NCBI GenBank assembly: GCA_963576475.1
Contig: OY754969.1
Span: 25,068,318-25,132,317, forward strand
DNA length: 64,000 nucleotides
Direction: 5' to 3'
DNA from: Molanna angustata
Lineage: Eukaryota > Arthropoda > Insecta > Trichoptera > Molannidae
Positions 1 to 12,189 of the stretch are shown here, one piece after another (positions within the stretch are counted from its first letter, which is position 1; every line of letters starts with the position of its first letter). Both the position numbers and the translations under genes were made by a program. Below the pieces are notes generated by a model that was not told where the DNA came from, did not search any database, and was given only the letters and a program-made list of their open reading frames with translations.

Positions 1-1203
1 TGAATATTTGAAAACGCTTTTTGACGGAATCCGTTGTTTTTTCTTGGAAGCATTAGGAAATATTTAATAGGTTCTTAATTTCTCACTGAAATCACAACTA
101 TCTTTATTGTTAAATAACCATTTTATATTGACTATTTGACTTGCTGGCTGGTTTGATCTTCAGAAGAAGAGAAGTTTATTAAACAGATTTCTTGTCCGGA
201 GAAATATATGTAATTTTATTGTATAAATGGCGATAAAAAAATGTTTATTATTTTTTCGATGTACCTATTTTTACACACATAATCTCGATAGAAACGTTTT
301 TTTACAATTTAACTATTGAAACTGAATTCATTGTGACCATTTTTTCGTGTGAAATAAATAAATTGAAAGTTTCTTCATATCTGTGAAATAACTTGAAAGA
401 CTTTGCGTACCTACCTACTTTGTCTACGTGATGTCGCCTGCGTCTAAAGAAACTATAAAATCTGGCACAGATCAACGCGTGAGTGACAGATCCATGGATA
501 TGAATTAGGTAGAATGTGGAAATAAAATAAAACTTCTTACGAAGTTTTTACATTTTGAAAGCATCCATTATATAAACATTATAAATCTTAAATTCCAAGA
601 AATAAGCAAGGTTCTTTTCAAGAAATAACAGAATGTTTGAGACAAGTTGTTAATTCAAAATATTTTGTCAAAAATTAGGTTTTCGACATTGTTTTTGATT
701 TTGAGTAAAAAAGTAATAATGTTCCTTAATTTAAATTTAATGTATACTAGGAAACGAAATAAAATTAAAAGCTTTTGCCATCGGGTTCATTTTTTACACC
801 CTTTCAATTTACTTCTCATGTACCAAAATTTTCAATCGATTTTTAACTTCAGTCCCGACCAGCTTAGAAACTCTCAAAATGTGTGTATTCCCGATGACAA
901 TGCACGTTAAAACTTATTTCAGTTTCAATAATTTGAACATTACATTATTTTATACAAAGTAAACAATAATATTACATACAACCAGTAGAACCTAAATTAC
1001 CTAAATTTAATATTATTTTTTTTTATTTATTTTGACTATAACATTTCAACGCGAAGAATATATTGAAACGATTGTCTCACTTTTTAAATTTTGTTAGAAC
1101 TGATTATTGAAATTATGGCCTGATTGAATAGTTAAATGTACCATATTTTCTGAAAAGTTAAATGAAATGATATCATTCCTTTTCACTATAGTAGTCATTC
1201 TTT
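1..1203. other. AT-rich stretch, no recognised gene
   Basis: No homology-bearing reading frame is visible. An 87-codon open frame at 647-910 (+) is rich in Leu, Ile, Asn and Phe, as expected of translated AT-rich DNA, and matches no family I recognise. Confidence 0.5.
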
Positions 1204-1514
<311 letters not shown>

Positions 1515-1740
1515 ATCTCAATCTATACAAGTATTTAAAAAATCTAGTGGGTTGTCGCCAACGCTATACTCCTCACATTCAAGTCACTCTACAAAGTATT
1601 CAAATTTTGTATGGCAAAATTTTCAGCATTTTCATGAAATGAGTCTAAGCAAGTACTAGATTAGTATACAAATTTACAAAACTTGAAATGAATCGAGTAC
1701 TTTAGTCCATATTCGATAAAGTGGAATAAACACGCCGTAC

Positions 1741-1830
1741 ATAGCACATAGTACACAGAACGCACACTCAGATACACTGTGATGAAACTTTCAGAGCACA
1801 ATCTCAGCATGATACTAGTTGATAATCTGC
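1741..1830 (-). repeat. Dispersed repeat, partner of 36122-36221
   Basis: The minus strand reads the same sequence as 36122-36221 (+), including the phrase CATGCTGAGATTGT, then AAAGTTTCATCACA and a GTGTGAGTG-like run. About 90 bases are shared at high but imperfect identity. No terminal structure is visible, so the repeat class is unknown. Confidence 0.7.
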
Positions 1831-1840
1831 AATAAAATAC

Positions 1841-2908
1841 AACCATAAAAATTGCAAAATCATTACTCCACACTAAATGCCCTTGGGGAAGTGAAGAATA
1901 AAATAAAAGATATACATACCTACTAATTTGTCAATAACTACCGATAGATACCTTCGGCGTCCTCTAATTCAATAATTGTATTTATTATTGCTGTGATCGA
2001 TTTAATATATAAGGTGTTATATTTTTTGTTTTGTTATGTGATAATGTTGTGTATATTTATTTCAACTAAAAGAATATTTGAATGCGTATAATTTTATTGG
2101 AAGATCGACTCATTATTTTGTCAAAACGTGTTTAGTTAGTTTTGGATTCAATAAATTGTATTATGAGATTTTTTTGTGATACAGTATAATTAAAATATAT
2201 TAATAGATATTCATATAAAAAAATATTACGTATAAAATAATAACAAGATTATAATTACAGAAGCTTAATGATTATAACTAAATTTCCTTTTTGTCTCATG
2301 GGAAAAACCTGGAAAAACATGCATTAGTATCACAAAAAATAAAAACATACCTTCCTTCTCGTTCTACGAAATTGATGAGTCTATAAGTGATTTATTGTTT
2401 GTCAATATTTACTTTGATCAAGCAACAATATAGTTGACAAAAAATAAGATATATGGCGTAAAATTGGGCGATGTGATAACGATCAATTTATACGTTGATA
2501 CATTTAATATAGACACAGCTCATATAAATTGAACAAATAATCGATGTCAAAAATGTTTTATGCGACTTTTCAAAATATGTTTATACTGTGTTTTTGTGTT
2601 GGTAAGCCTGCATAGTTAACAATGTGGCGAATTTAATACTAAGGTGTTGCTGACATTTTAAATATTTCGCTACTCTGTAAATTTACGGAGACTGCTTTTA
2701 TAAATGTATTTATTAGTCATTTTATTGTTATGGAAGTATGTCAAAAAACAAATTTTAATGTGACGAATACTATGGAATTAATTTATCCTACTTAGGATAA
2801 AGTTGTCTATATGTTGTCACATCTGGCAAGTTTAGTTTTTTTGCATCTGACAACTGTAAAAAATCTTACCAACACAAAAAATACGGTCCCCATTTGCCGT
2901 GTGTTTGG
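1841..2908. other. AT-rich stretch, nothing recognised
   Basis: No coding frame, tRNA-like box pair or strong inverted repeat was seen. Confidence 0.4.
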
Positions 2909-3038
2909 TCCGACAAAATCTCGGTGATCTAGTGGCAATACATTTTAAATGGAGATGTTCACATTTACACAATAACGACAAGTGTGAACAGCTCTATTTA
3001 AAATATATTACCATTAGATCATCCGACATTTTGTCGGA
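2909..3038. mobile_element. Short inverted-repeat MITE (~130 bp)
   Basis: The two halves are imperfect reverse complements over about 58 bases each: TCCGACAAAATCTCGG on the left against TCCGACAAAATGTCGG read in from the right, followed in both by GATCTA, TTTTAAAT and TGTTCACA blocks. The loop is about 15 bases. The right end is a small palindrome by itself. No clear target duplication is seen, so the superfamily is not assigned. Confidence 0.75.
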
Positions 3039-3675
3039 AAGTAAGGAGTTTTATAATCAACGAATTATCATTATATTTACAATACATAAAAATTCGCGGA
3101 AATTTACATTATAAATTGAATTTAATGAATAATGGGTAATTTTATTTTTAATTTCTTTGATTTTTTTATAATTTATAAATAATTTAAAAACTTACAAATT
3201 ATGTTGAGATGAAAACTAATGTTCATCAAATTGAATCATGTAACAAAACGTTTTTTTGGCCTATATTAAAGAATTCTTATAAAAAATATTATATCAAGAA
3301 TACTTCTTTATCACTTCCAATTTTTTAAAACACTTTCTTCTCCCAATATTTCACAGGGACGTACCAAGCATATTTAAAAAGAAATTGGCCTAATGGAGTG
3401 TCCAGAATTCAATACAAAACCAACGGTTATGGGGTTTAATAAAATGATTTATTTAATACATTTTATTACAATATTTGGATACATATATTAAAGAAATATA
3501 AATAACAAAAATCTTTATATGATGCCAATGAATTTTATATATTAACATGTTTTTTTTCAAATTATCGCACCATACCAATGTTTTTGCACTCTTCTGGATT
3601 TTTGAAATAAATAAATATACTTTTGCATATTAATCTGCTGTCTTTCGTCGTACTAACTATTGTGAAACAATCTGT
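3039..3675. other. AT-rich stretch, nothing recognised
   Basis: Long A/T runs and no supported feature. The frame at 2899-3114 overlaps the adjoining MITE and is not credible as a gene. Confidence 0.4.
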
Positions 3676-3790
3676 ATTTATTTATTTATTTACCTTTTAT
3701 CACACCATATTTATAATGACAACAATAAGTAGATTACTGCTGCCCAACAAGTAAATCCTGTTCTAGGGCTAGCAGTTTACAATTTTTATT
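3676..3790 (-). repeat. Probable LINE 3' end
   Basis: A TATTTATTTATTTA run, which is an AAAT tail on the minus strand, adjoins a moderately GC-rich block with CTGCTGCCCAACAAG and TTCTAGGGCTAGCAGT that can fold on itself. AAAT tails beside a small stem-loop also occur in other LINE remnants here (6600-6985, 59345-59450). No coding part remains. Confidence 0.35.
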
Positions 3791-4199
3791 GACAATTATA
3801 TGTAATTATAAACTTATGTTGTTTGTATTTGACGATTTATGTAATTTATTTAAAAAAAATGAATCTCACTAAATCTCAATCAACAAATAGGTAAGTAGGT
3901 ACCTACATTTTGATTTTGAAAATAAATCATTTGTGGCACATAATAAGTGTACCATTGTATGTGCGTAGGATGACATTTACATAAAATACGTACCATATAA
4001 ATTAACGGTTTTTCGTTTTGTGCTGTCGGATGTGTGTTTATATAAAAAAAAATAATACGAAAAAAAGATACGCGTACTTTGTCGAGAGAATTGGATAATG
4101 TAATTAGTTGGGTTGTTTATGTTGACTTTTTTAAATTCGGGTACGTTAATCATGACGGCGGTGGTTTACGTGTCGTGAAAAATGTTTGTTATGCAGATT

Positions 4200-4345
4200 A
4201 ATGAAAATGATTTTTCAGGAATTGAGGAGTGCGCATGAGCGACCGCTTCAAAGGCATTTATTTTTTCACTCGGCCGTAATACAACGGACTGGCGCTGCGC
4301 TGGCTGGTGCAACGCCGGTATTTTTATATAATCCACAAAGCTTCA
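4200..4345. promoter_or_regulatory. GC-rich patch with canonical TATA box
   Basis: A GC-rich block (about 4225-4320) abuts a TATA-type sequence at 4325-4332. On the minus strand it reads TATATAAAAATACC, a textbook TATA box; on the plus strand TATATAATCC is weaker. The patch stands out from AT-rich surroundings. No linked coding exon is visible, so this could be a promoter, a 5' exon or chance. Confidence 0.25.
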
Positions 4346-4709
4346 CACGTTAAGAACTTTTGTGTTTAGTTTTTCAAACGTAGGTACCTCCTACCGTTCA
4401 CGGATTTTATTTGTCAAAGGAAATTTCTCTTGTGAATAGAATAATAACAAACGAAACTCTTTCGAGGAATTTTTTTGTACCACACAAAGCCTAAGAGTCG
4501 ATTTTATTATTCATCAACGTATGAAACTTAAATAATTACTATCGAAGACCTCAATGGTTCCAAATTATGCGATCATATTCACATGTTGTATTCAAATAAA
4601 CAATCCTTCAATTAAAAACATTTTAACAGGAGTGCAATTATATTAAATGTGATCTTATTAACAGAAGCGTCCGGGAAGGGGGGAAGGGTTGAAAATTTTT
4701 AGGCTACGA

Positions 4710-5031
4710 CTATTTACACGACTCAACCATAGACGAAAACCAAAAATAACCACAGAAAACGCAGATAAATCAAGTTATAAAAATATTTACCTTTGTTTAT
4801 ACTTTGTTATAATTGTGGATCTCGATGACAAAATGATTTATAAAATTAAGTAAATGTAATAAGATGCCAATATAATATTTTTTTTTTCAAGTTGGTTTCC
4901 ATGATGCATTTTTATGACCATTGAAAAAATGACAAAGGTAAATATTTGTGTATTTTGATTTATCTGCGCTTTCTATGGTTATAAATGACCTAAAAACATA
5001 GACGACGTCAGAAAATTTGTCGTGTAAATAG
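4710..5031. mobile_element. Inverted-repeat element (~320 bp)
   Basis: CTATTTACACGAC at 4710-4722 is matched by its reverse complement at 5019-5031. Further in, CGCAGATAAATCAA near 4760 pairs with TTGATTTATCTGCG near 4957, and ATTTACCTTTGT with ACAAAGGTAAAT. The arms are about 110 bases and imperfect. A non-autonomous DNA transposon is likely; the exact ends and target duplication are unclear. Confidence 0.65.
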
Positions 5032-5040
5032 GCACTTTTT

Positions 5041-5063
5041 GGCGGGAAAACGCTTTTCCCGCC
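5041..5063. promoter_or_regulatory. Perfect GC palindrome matching paired E2F sites
   Basis: GGCGGGAAAA, a 3-base spacer CGC, then TTTTCCCGCC: two perfect 10-base arms. With flanking T's each arm gives TTTGGCGGGAAA or its complement, the classic E2F/DP binding consensus. It lies just outside the inverted-repeat element at 4710-5031. Function is not shown. Confidence 0.35.
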
Positions 5064-6149
5064 GATTCCGGTCGTAAAAATAGTGGCACCGAAATTTTTA
5101 TTTCCTCTACCTAACGAACATATTCCTATTGATAAAAGAACTCCATATATTATTTTTTACCAAAAGTTGAGCTTCAACAGAACGTTTTCATTTAAAAATC
5201 GGAATTCTTTTTCGTTATTTCAACATGATATTGACGGTAAGATATTGCTGCGTTCTGTTCCAAACGATTTCATTTAGGCACAATAAAATTGTATCACCAT
5301 TTATACCGTTGCAAAAATATGTTTGTTATGAATCCTTGAGAGGTGTCGTTAATTTAATTTGTAATGGAGCTCTGACAGCACACAAGAATTCGATGTCAAT
5401 AGAGGATAATATAGTGATCCAGGCAATACCTATTGTATGAAAGTCTCTTCTGCTATTTTACCCTTTTGTTGTGTAACTAGCGATGCATCATTTACGAGTC
5501 AATGACTCCTTACTTCTTACACACAACTTCCGCTCGCGATGTTATTGGTTGTGATGTGTATGGATACGAATTAAATAATTAACATCATCTTAGTTGAATT
5601 AATTATTGATACAATACCTTGGAACATTGCTTAGATAAGTCACAGGCTTGATAAAATCGAAATAATATCACCCATTTCCTAAATCAAAATGAAATCAATT
5701 TCCGACTTATTCCAATTTCAAATAACGAAATCATTACCTTAATCCATTTATAGGATTATTTAATTCAATAATCATGATATTAAACATATTTGAACAAAGA
5801 TATTTTTGTTTTTTTCTACAAATTATAACTACATTCGTATAAAATCTAGACTCGTATATATTCTTCAACCATAATTTTAAAAGTATGTGTGAAAACTTCA
5901 CAAGAATCGGCAAGATTTTATGTATTTATGATGTGTGCAACATGACACCAAACATTACTGAAATTTGAAATCAATGCATTATACAAAGCCATTGGATATA
6001 GAAATTTTAACGCATGCGCTGCATAGTATTTTTCTACCGTAAATAAATGGTCATATAAATGCAGACTTGTCTAATCAATCACGGTACGGAACCATGGACA
6101 AGTGTTGTGTGTCTGTTTCTATTGTCCACAGTGTATTTTGTTGTGTAGT
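5064..6149. other. No recognised gene; two unassigned short frames
   Basis: Overlapping frames at 5083-5277 and 5225-5440 (+) have a less biased composition than most neighbours, but I recognise no domain. The rest is AT-rich with no structure seen. Confidence 0.35.
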
Positions 6150-7500
6150 CCAACTTTTCATGAGAATTTATTAACTTATGTATGTATGTCCCGTGTGAGA
6201 GAATTGGTTGAAGCAATGGACTTCAGGCATGGTTTGGAGTGAAAAACACCAACTTAGAAGTTTCGCAGTACATAATTTATGTTGTATGCATATTATATAT
6301 TGATGAACTCAGAATTCGTAGAACATTTAGTGTGTCTCTGTATCCCCTCTCTTTTGATCCGCTTGATACACGAAGCCCAAAATTTCAGAAAATATAGAAA
6401 ATTTTAGGCCTACAAAACGTTACACTCAAAGTTTAGATTTTTTGTTCCAGTTAGGGATTATAATTTTTTTTTATATTCCCACATATCTCAAAAACTATGC
6501 GAGCAAGAACGCTGAAAAATTGTTATAAATAAAGATGGAAAAAAAATTAAATGAATTAAAGCAGATAAAGGGATATAAAAAGTAAAAACAAAAATTAAAA
6601 ATGCATCTAACATTCTAAATTGGTTGTTTTCGATTTGTTGTTGATATGTTTCAAATGCCTGTGTTTCCTTTTTTTTATTTGAATATGTGTTTGATATGTT
6701 TCAATTGTCTGTATTCCTTATTTTTCATTTTTTTAATGTTTGTTTGATTATTTGTTTATGTATGACTTTGATTTTATTTCTCTATGTATGACTTTGATTT
6801 AATTGCTGTATATGTATTTGATATTTTTTTATTTGTCAGTGTAATTCCCTCATCAAGCACAAGATAGCAATCTTTTTGATGAGTCATTGCAAAAAAAAAA
6901 CTATTGTAAAAATTACTATACTTGAAATGTGAATTATATTTTTATGTGTATTGAAACATAATATGTTAAATAAATAAATAAATAATTACAATATCTCACA
7001 CATATTTTAATAAAAAAAGCTTCCATAATATCTCAAACTTTTTTTAACAAAGTAAAACATTTTCTTATGGCGAATTTGTGTGTTTAACTGCCTATTTTTC
7101 CATTTGTTTTAATATGGAAAAATGCCGAAACACCACAACTTAATATTTAAATTGTCTACAAAAAACACACCCATTATAGTAGTAGGTACCTATATCTCAA
7201 ACTTTTCTTGAATTTTTTTTTTTAAATTGAATTTAGTAACATCGTTTCATACAATATATATGGTATAATACATAATATCTACTCTCAACAATTTGATACT
7301 TAATCTTCGTGCCAACACACATAGCATCTAACTGTTAACATATTCGGGGTAGAAAAAAAGGACCAACCTCCACACTATCATATCATATCATAACACACAT
7401 GTTTTATATAGAATACAAAATATTTTAATGTATTCAATAATTTGTAATTGAAGGTTTATAGTTTAGTACGAAATATTGCTATCGACAGTTGGATCTCATG
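6150..7500 (+). mobile_element. Family 1 repeat, copy A (interrupted)
   Basis: This matches copies B (12945-13975, minus), C (25652-26640, plus) and D (49955-50625, plus). Shared landmarks in order: a start with TCCAACT, AACACCAACTTAGA, TTTTGATCCGCTTGA, GCCCAAAATTTCA, TAGGCCTACAAAAC, GCCGAAACACC, a TTTCATACAA block, GGACCAACCTCCA and an end with CGACAGTTGGA. The start and end are short inverted repeats. It is the most diverged copy, and a LINE-tail-like insertion (6600-6985) splits it. No protein is encoded. A non-autonomous DNA transposon is the likeliest class. Confidence 0.75.
6600..6985 (+). mobile_element. LINE 3'-end insertion within family 1 copy A
   Basis: This block has no match in the other family 1 copies. 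It ends with ATTCCCTCATCAAGC, a stem-loop (CTCATCAA pairing with TTGATGAG) and a final TAAATAAATAAATAAATAA tail. A second copy of the stem-loop motif lies at 21281-21345. A conserved 3' stem-loop plus AAAT tail is typical of CR1/Jockey-type LINEs. No coding region is retained. Confidence 0.5.
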
Positions 7501-8750
7501 TCTTACATGTGTTATACTTGTTTAACTAAACATTTTAACACCCGGAGAGCATTTATGGTTAAACGTATTCCAACTCGTACAATATATCAAAATTAAACCA
7601 TTATATATACAAAATTCAAAAAACTTAGTTATTTCAAATATGGATTCATGATGGAATGACGATATAAATTGAGATGCAGCACAGATCATGCATGTAACCA
7701 TATAGAGAACGGTGGGTGAAAACAAATTGAGTTGGACGATAAAGTTCAAATAAGTCAAGATTAGCTTAATCGAAGAGGATGAAGTACACATACATAATTA
7801 TGCCCTCCCATATCTTCAGATATAAAAATTTGGAGTCTTCAGTATTGTACACAATAAACAGCCAAACGAAGTTTGTTTCACAAAAAGGTTTTATTTATGA
7901 AAACATTGGGAGAAATTTCAATAATCGAATATTGTATCTACTCGTTTAATTAAGATGTCTACAAATAGTTTCCTTAATAGAATAATGTGATTGCTTTATA
8001 AATGTTTGCTCAAACATTTCTCGAAATAAAATTAGATACGTAATTGCCTTTAGAAGACTCATCAACATCATTCGTAATGGAGTACGAACATTCATTTTAA
8101 TTAATTACCGCAAAAGAACGAATTTTTTGTGTAAACGAAATTGGTTGTTCCAAATACACGGTATTATACATAACTCTTTCTATATCTTCCCTTTCACTCT
8201 TATTATACTATGTATTTTACACTTAAATATTCATTAGTAATTATCGAGCTAAAAAATTCCTTTGTTTTTGATTTTAAATTTCTGTCCAAATATCTAACCC
8301 AGAGAGAAGAAAGCGCAATTTTCAAGGGAATTTACTTAATAAGGTATGGTGTAAGGTGTTTTTTCACATTAACGTTTCCGGAAAAAAAAATCCTCTTAAA
8401 TGAAACTCGTTCCCATCCACAACCCACTTTAAAATTATCACGGCCTTTGGTCGAACGAACAATTCAATTGCTTTTTTCCATTAAGATATCTCGATCTATA
8501 CAAATCAGTTAAATACCTAGTTTTGTATGACAAACAGAATATGTCAATCTAATATTAGTTAATAAATGAATTATTAACAAATTAAATGAGGTTTTGACAG
8601 ACTACATCAAAATAAATAAAAAAAACAAAATCAGGAAAACAAATCTTCACACACGAATTTTTCAAAATAATTCAATATAATGTATGTATATGATTTATGT
8701 GCGCGTGTGTATCCGACATTGTAAGTCAACGTTAAGTATTTTATTAAAAT
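7501..8750. other. AT-rich stretch, no recognised gene
   Basis: Contains frames of 89 and 100 codons (7522-7791 minus, 8210-8512 plus) without a recognisable domain and with composition like the surroundings. No RNA gene or repeat recognised. Confidence 0.4.
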
Positions 8751-8866
8751 CTTTTAATCCAAATAACTTGTTGATTAATTATTAATTATTTTTAGTAAAT
8801 TTATCTTTTAATCCATATAGCTTTTTGATTAACTATTAATTATTTTTTTATTAATTTATTTTTTGG
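8751..8866. repeat. 54-bp AT-rich tandem array, left part
   Basis: Two units beginning CTTTTAATCC at 8751 and 8805 carry GATTAATTATTAATTATTTTT-like interiors. The same unit resumes at 9251, so the array was interrupted. Confidence 0.75.
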
Positions 8867-8990
8867 GGGTATATATTCATTTATTAGTTTAATGAAGAAG
8901 AGTTGCGTGTTCAATTTATTCAAACATATACCTCCAAGTATGATATAGCTTATGTCAGTTAGTTAAATAATTGATAATATATAATTTTAT

Positions 8991-9249
8991 TGTGATGAAG
9001 GTTTTAATCAAAGAACTACTTACATGATCAACACTGGTTTATTCGTAACAATTGAGAATAAGTACAATATAAAAAATAATGAAAATGGATGAAAATTAAA
9101 CGCGACTCTAATCTATTCAACGATCAACACACGAATAATCTGTAGGTACATTGGCTTGAATCAACAGCGGTGCGCTGTGATTCGTCGTTCTTCGGAAGCA
9201 TTCGAGAATCCCGGGCCGTACATGTTGCAGTCCACCAGGCGCTGCCACA
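8991..9249 (-). mobile_element. Candidate solo LTR
   Basis: On the minus strand this starts TGTGGCAGCGCCTGG and ends CTTCATCACA, the TG...CA ends of an LTR, with GAATAAACCAGTG (a poly(A) signal) near the 3' side and a GC-rich 5' half. It interrupts a tandem array. A copy of its first 16 bases lies at 12735-12750. No matching target duplication was found, and bases 8867-8990 are also foreign to the array, so the ends may be incomplete. Confidence 0.45.
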
Positions 9250-9250
9250 A

Positions 9251-9445
9251 TCTTTTTGATTAATTATTAATTATTTTTGATTAATTTATCTTTTAATCCA
9301 AATAGGTTTTTGATTAATTATTAATTATTTTTGATTCTTTTACCTTTTAATCCAAATAGCTTTTTGATTAAATATTTTTATTTTTGATTAATTTACCTTT
9401 TAATACTATATATTATAGCTTTTTGATTAATAATTTATACTTTTA
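9251..9445. repeat. 54-bp AT-rich tandem array, right part
   Basis: A partial unit, then units beginning CTTTTAATCC at 9290 and 9344 and a related start at 9397 (CTTTTAATAC). Same unit as 8751-8866, at roughly 85-90% identity by eye. Confidence 0.75.
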
Positions 9446-10220
9446 TAATAATGATCAATTATCGCATTTATAATAAAAAAATCTTTGCCTTTATTATTTT
9501 GAAATATAGGTACAATTATGTTTCTGTGAAAAAAATATTCAATACGACAACCACAAATGATTACTTCAAAAGTCAGCCTTAACGTGTTGTTGTTATTAGT
9601 AAATAATTTTGCCTTTCACAGCAACACTTAATTACTTTTATTTCAATACTTTTGTCTTCAAATTATATCCGAGTCCTTTTATTCAAATGGCAACATATTT
9701 TGTTTACAATATAGTGTGATAATATTATGATGAAGATATCATATGGCATTATAGATATAATAATATAATAAGGTGAAACGATACCCATCTAAACCAGTGT
9801 AGAAATTATCCCTTAGAGATTGTCGTCTAGAAGCAGAGAAATAATATGACTAAGTATACAATTTCAGGGACCAACTATGTTGTATACATGCCTAGAAGTT
9901 TGAGTACTATGTAGCTCATTGTAAAACTGATATACAAAGACTTTTGTAATAAGACTATACCACCTTAACACGTAGAAGATATTGTACTTATTAGTTTAGG
10001 TTTAGTTTCGATTGTTTAACATTTTGCAAGATTAAGTAACGGAGTTGGGTTAATCTTATTTATTTGAAAGATATGTATATTAAAATGTTGTAAGAATTAT
10101 GCGGATTCATTAAAAATAATATAATGTTTACGTCAAGTGTTAGACAAATTTGATAGTGTTACTGATTGACAATGGCTTTCTGTTGTTTTCCTAATAGTCG
10201 ATTCAAATAAAACAAATATT
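9446..10220. other. AT-rich stretch, nothing recognised
   Basis: No coding frame of note, no tRNA-like boxes and no strong inverted repeat seen. Confidence 0.4.
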
Positions 10221-10654
10221 TGTGGCGGAATATCACTATGATGTCCCTAACTTCACATCATTGCTACCAATGCAAGCTGAAGTTATAAACAGTTATCCCC
10301 ACCTACGCTATTCATTCGGATTATCTCCAGTTGCCGTGGCTTGACGTATCGCGAATTCTCCTCGACATTCTTATTCTGTATTAATTAAATATCCTTATTA
10401 TTTAACAACTAAAATGTAACATTAATTGAAATAAATACTCGTCAGAGTGAGTACCTATGTACTATCTTTCATTATATAATTTATCAGTTGCCCCAATATT
10501 TATTGTTTGTAGTGTATCTAATATAGAGAGATGAGTTTTGACAATACTTTTGAACACGTATATAATCTTCTGATAAAAATTCATATAATCAATTAATTAT
10601 AATCAATCTTATAAATAAAGATCATCTCCCTATAATTGGTGACCCCGGCGTAAT
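10221..10654 (+). mobile_element. Candidate LTR plus primer-binding site
   Basis: A TGTGGCGGAATATC start, an AAATAAAGATC poly(A)-type signal near the end, and then TGGTGACCCCGGCGTAAT at 10637-10654. Apart from two mismatches, that last string is complementary to the 3' end of eukaryotic tRNA-Trp including CCA. A primer-binding site right after an LTR is the hallmark of a Ty3/gypsy- or BEL-type element. No gag or pol follows, so this is a truncated relic. The LTR start is a guess from the TGT and the GC-richer sequence. Confidence 0.45.
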
Positions 10655-11684
10655 CTCCCTATATATTGTTCTGTGACACTTTACCCTTCTATTTTTTATG
10701 GAAGTATATTTTCCATTTCATTATCTTTTATACGTGTGGTCAGGTAACTTGAATACGCTAAATGAGCTTGATTTGTGGTCTTCAAGTCATATAAGTCGCA
10801 TAATGGAATCCCTGGCTATCTGCTGTGTAATCTGTGTTAGCAATTCTTTTTCTGATTTTGAATTAAAATTACATAAAAAATAGTCAAAATTGTGCTTTGG
10901 TATTAAAATACTACAGCATTGGAATTATTTTTCTTATTAAGCAGGTACCTTCTGCTTTCAACCCTGGCATTTAGCATGTAGTATTATCATTGCGTTTAAA
11001 TACCTATTTTTTAAAACGTACTTATCTGCGAGCGAAGTCGTGCTTGCAAACTTTTAAAACCGATTTAAAATGTATCGTGTCGTGAAGAGCATCACTTAAT
11101 TTCCCACAAAATTATAATTTCACATTAGATTCGTTCCATTTTCCACAACGGATGTAATAAAGAATTTTAAATTGGCCTTAAGAGATATTTATAAGTGTAC
11201 TTATTGCTTTAATAATAATAATTCTATCGCCTGAATGCCTTTAATCCAATGAAACCTTTACAATTAAAAAATCTTGTTATCGTGTTCCAAAAAAATATAC
11301 CTATACTAACCAACATTGAATGTTTGTCCTTATTAAACGACAGATATAATAAATAATATTTAAATTTTCTTTTTAAAGATATGTAGGTACTTATAATTGG
11401 ATCAATAATCATAATTTTGTCGCTTTATCATCATCATCAATACATATCCTCTGTAAGAAATTAAGATTTTATAAAGTCCATTTTTTTTTGTAAAGTAACT
11501 TCCTCATCATGGTATATATAATAATAGTGGGGCAGGCATTTGTCAATACAATGCATGATTTTGTTCACATTATTAATAAATAAAAAAATAAAATCAAGAG
11601 TATTTTCTCAATTTTTTGATCCATTTAACCTCACCTGGATACACATCTAAAAATATTAGTTTCATAAAAACATTCTACTATAAT
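10655..11684. other. AT-rich stretch, nothing recognised
   Basis: Short open frames (10698-10883, 11224-11412) show no domain. If 10221-10654 is a 5' LTR, the internal gag-pol should begin here, but I see no retroviral-type motif. Confidence 0.4.
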
Positions 11685-11864
11685 ATGTCCTATTCTGATT
11701 CGTTTCAGAGTACGAAAACGTCCGTAACCAACAAGCGACCGTGGATAAAAAGATTTTACACGGGCTGTGACGTAATGAGTCCCGTATAAATGCAAGCAAC
11801 TTTTTTACATTTCTCATGTACTAAAATACAGATGGATAAATTTAGACGAATCAGAATAGGACAT
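11685..11864. mobile_element. MITE with 19-bp perfect terminal inverted repeats
   Basis: ATGTCCTATTCTGATTCGT at 11685-11703 is exactly reverse-complemented at 11846-11864. The interior is GC-richer than the flanks and includes GACGTAATGAGTCCCG. Total about 180 bp with no coding capacity. Flanks are TA-rich, so a TA or longer target duplication cannot be resolved. Confidence 0.8.
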
Positions 11865-12189
11865 AATATATAATGCTACATCTAAAAACTTAATATTACT
11901 ACTGTTTATTTGATAGGATTTTATTTTGAATTCATTTTTGTAAAAACACCTCTTGTTGGCTTTACATTTTTAATAACTTCCTCAAAATCTATTTCGTTCT
12001 ACAAGGAAATAATATTCTTGATAATGTAGCTGAATCTCCTCCATCCCACCTTCACAAACATGTTATAATGATATAACCCAATATGAAGAAGAAGGTATTG
12101 TCTTCGTAGGACGAAACAGCTGTCGTTGTGGAATGAAGAAATAAAACAAAGTTTTTTCACTTAAATTCATTGTCTATTGATATAAACGC

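Noticed and set aside
5041..5063. Intrinsic transcription terminator
   Set aside because: Hairpin-shaped, but the organism is evidently eukaryotic and there is no upstream gene; an E2F-type palindrome fits better.
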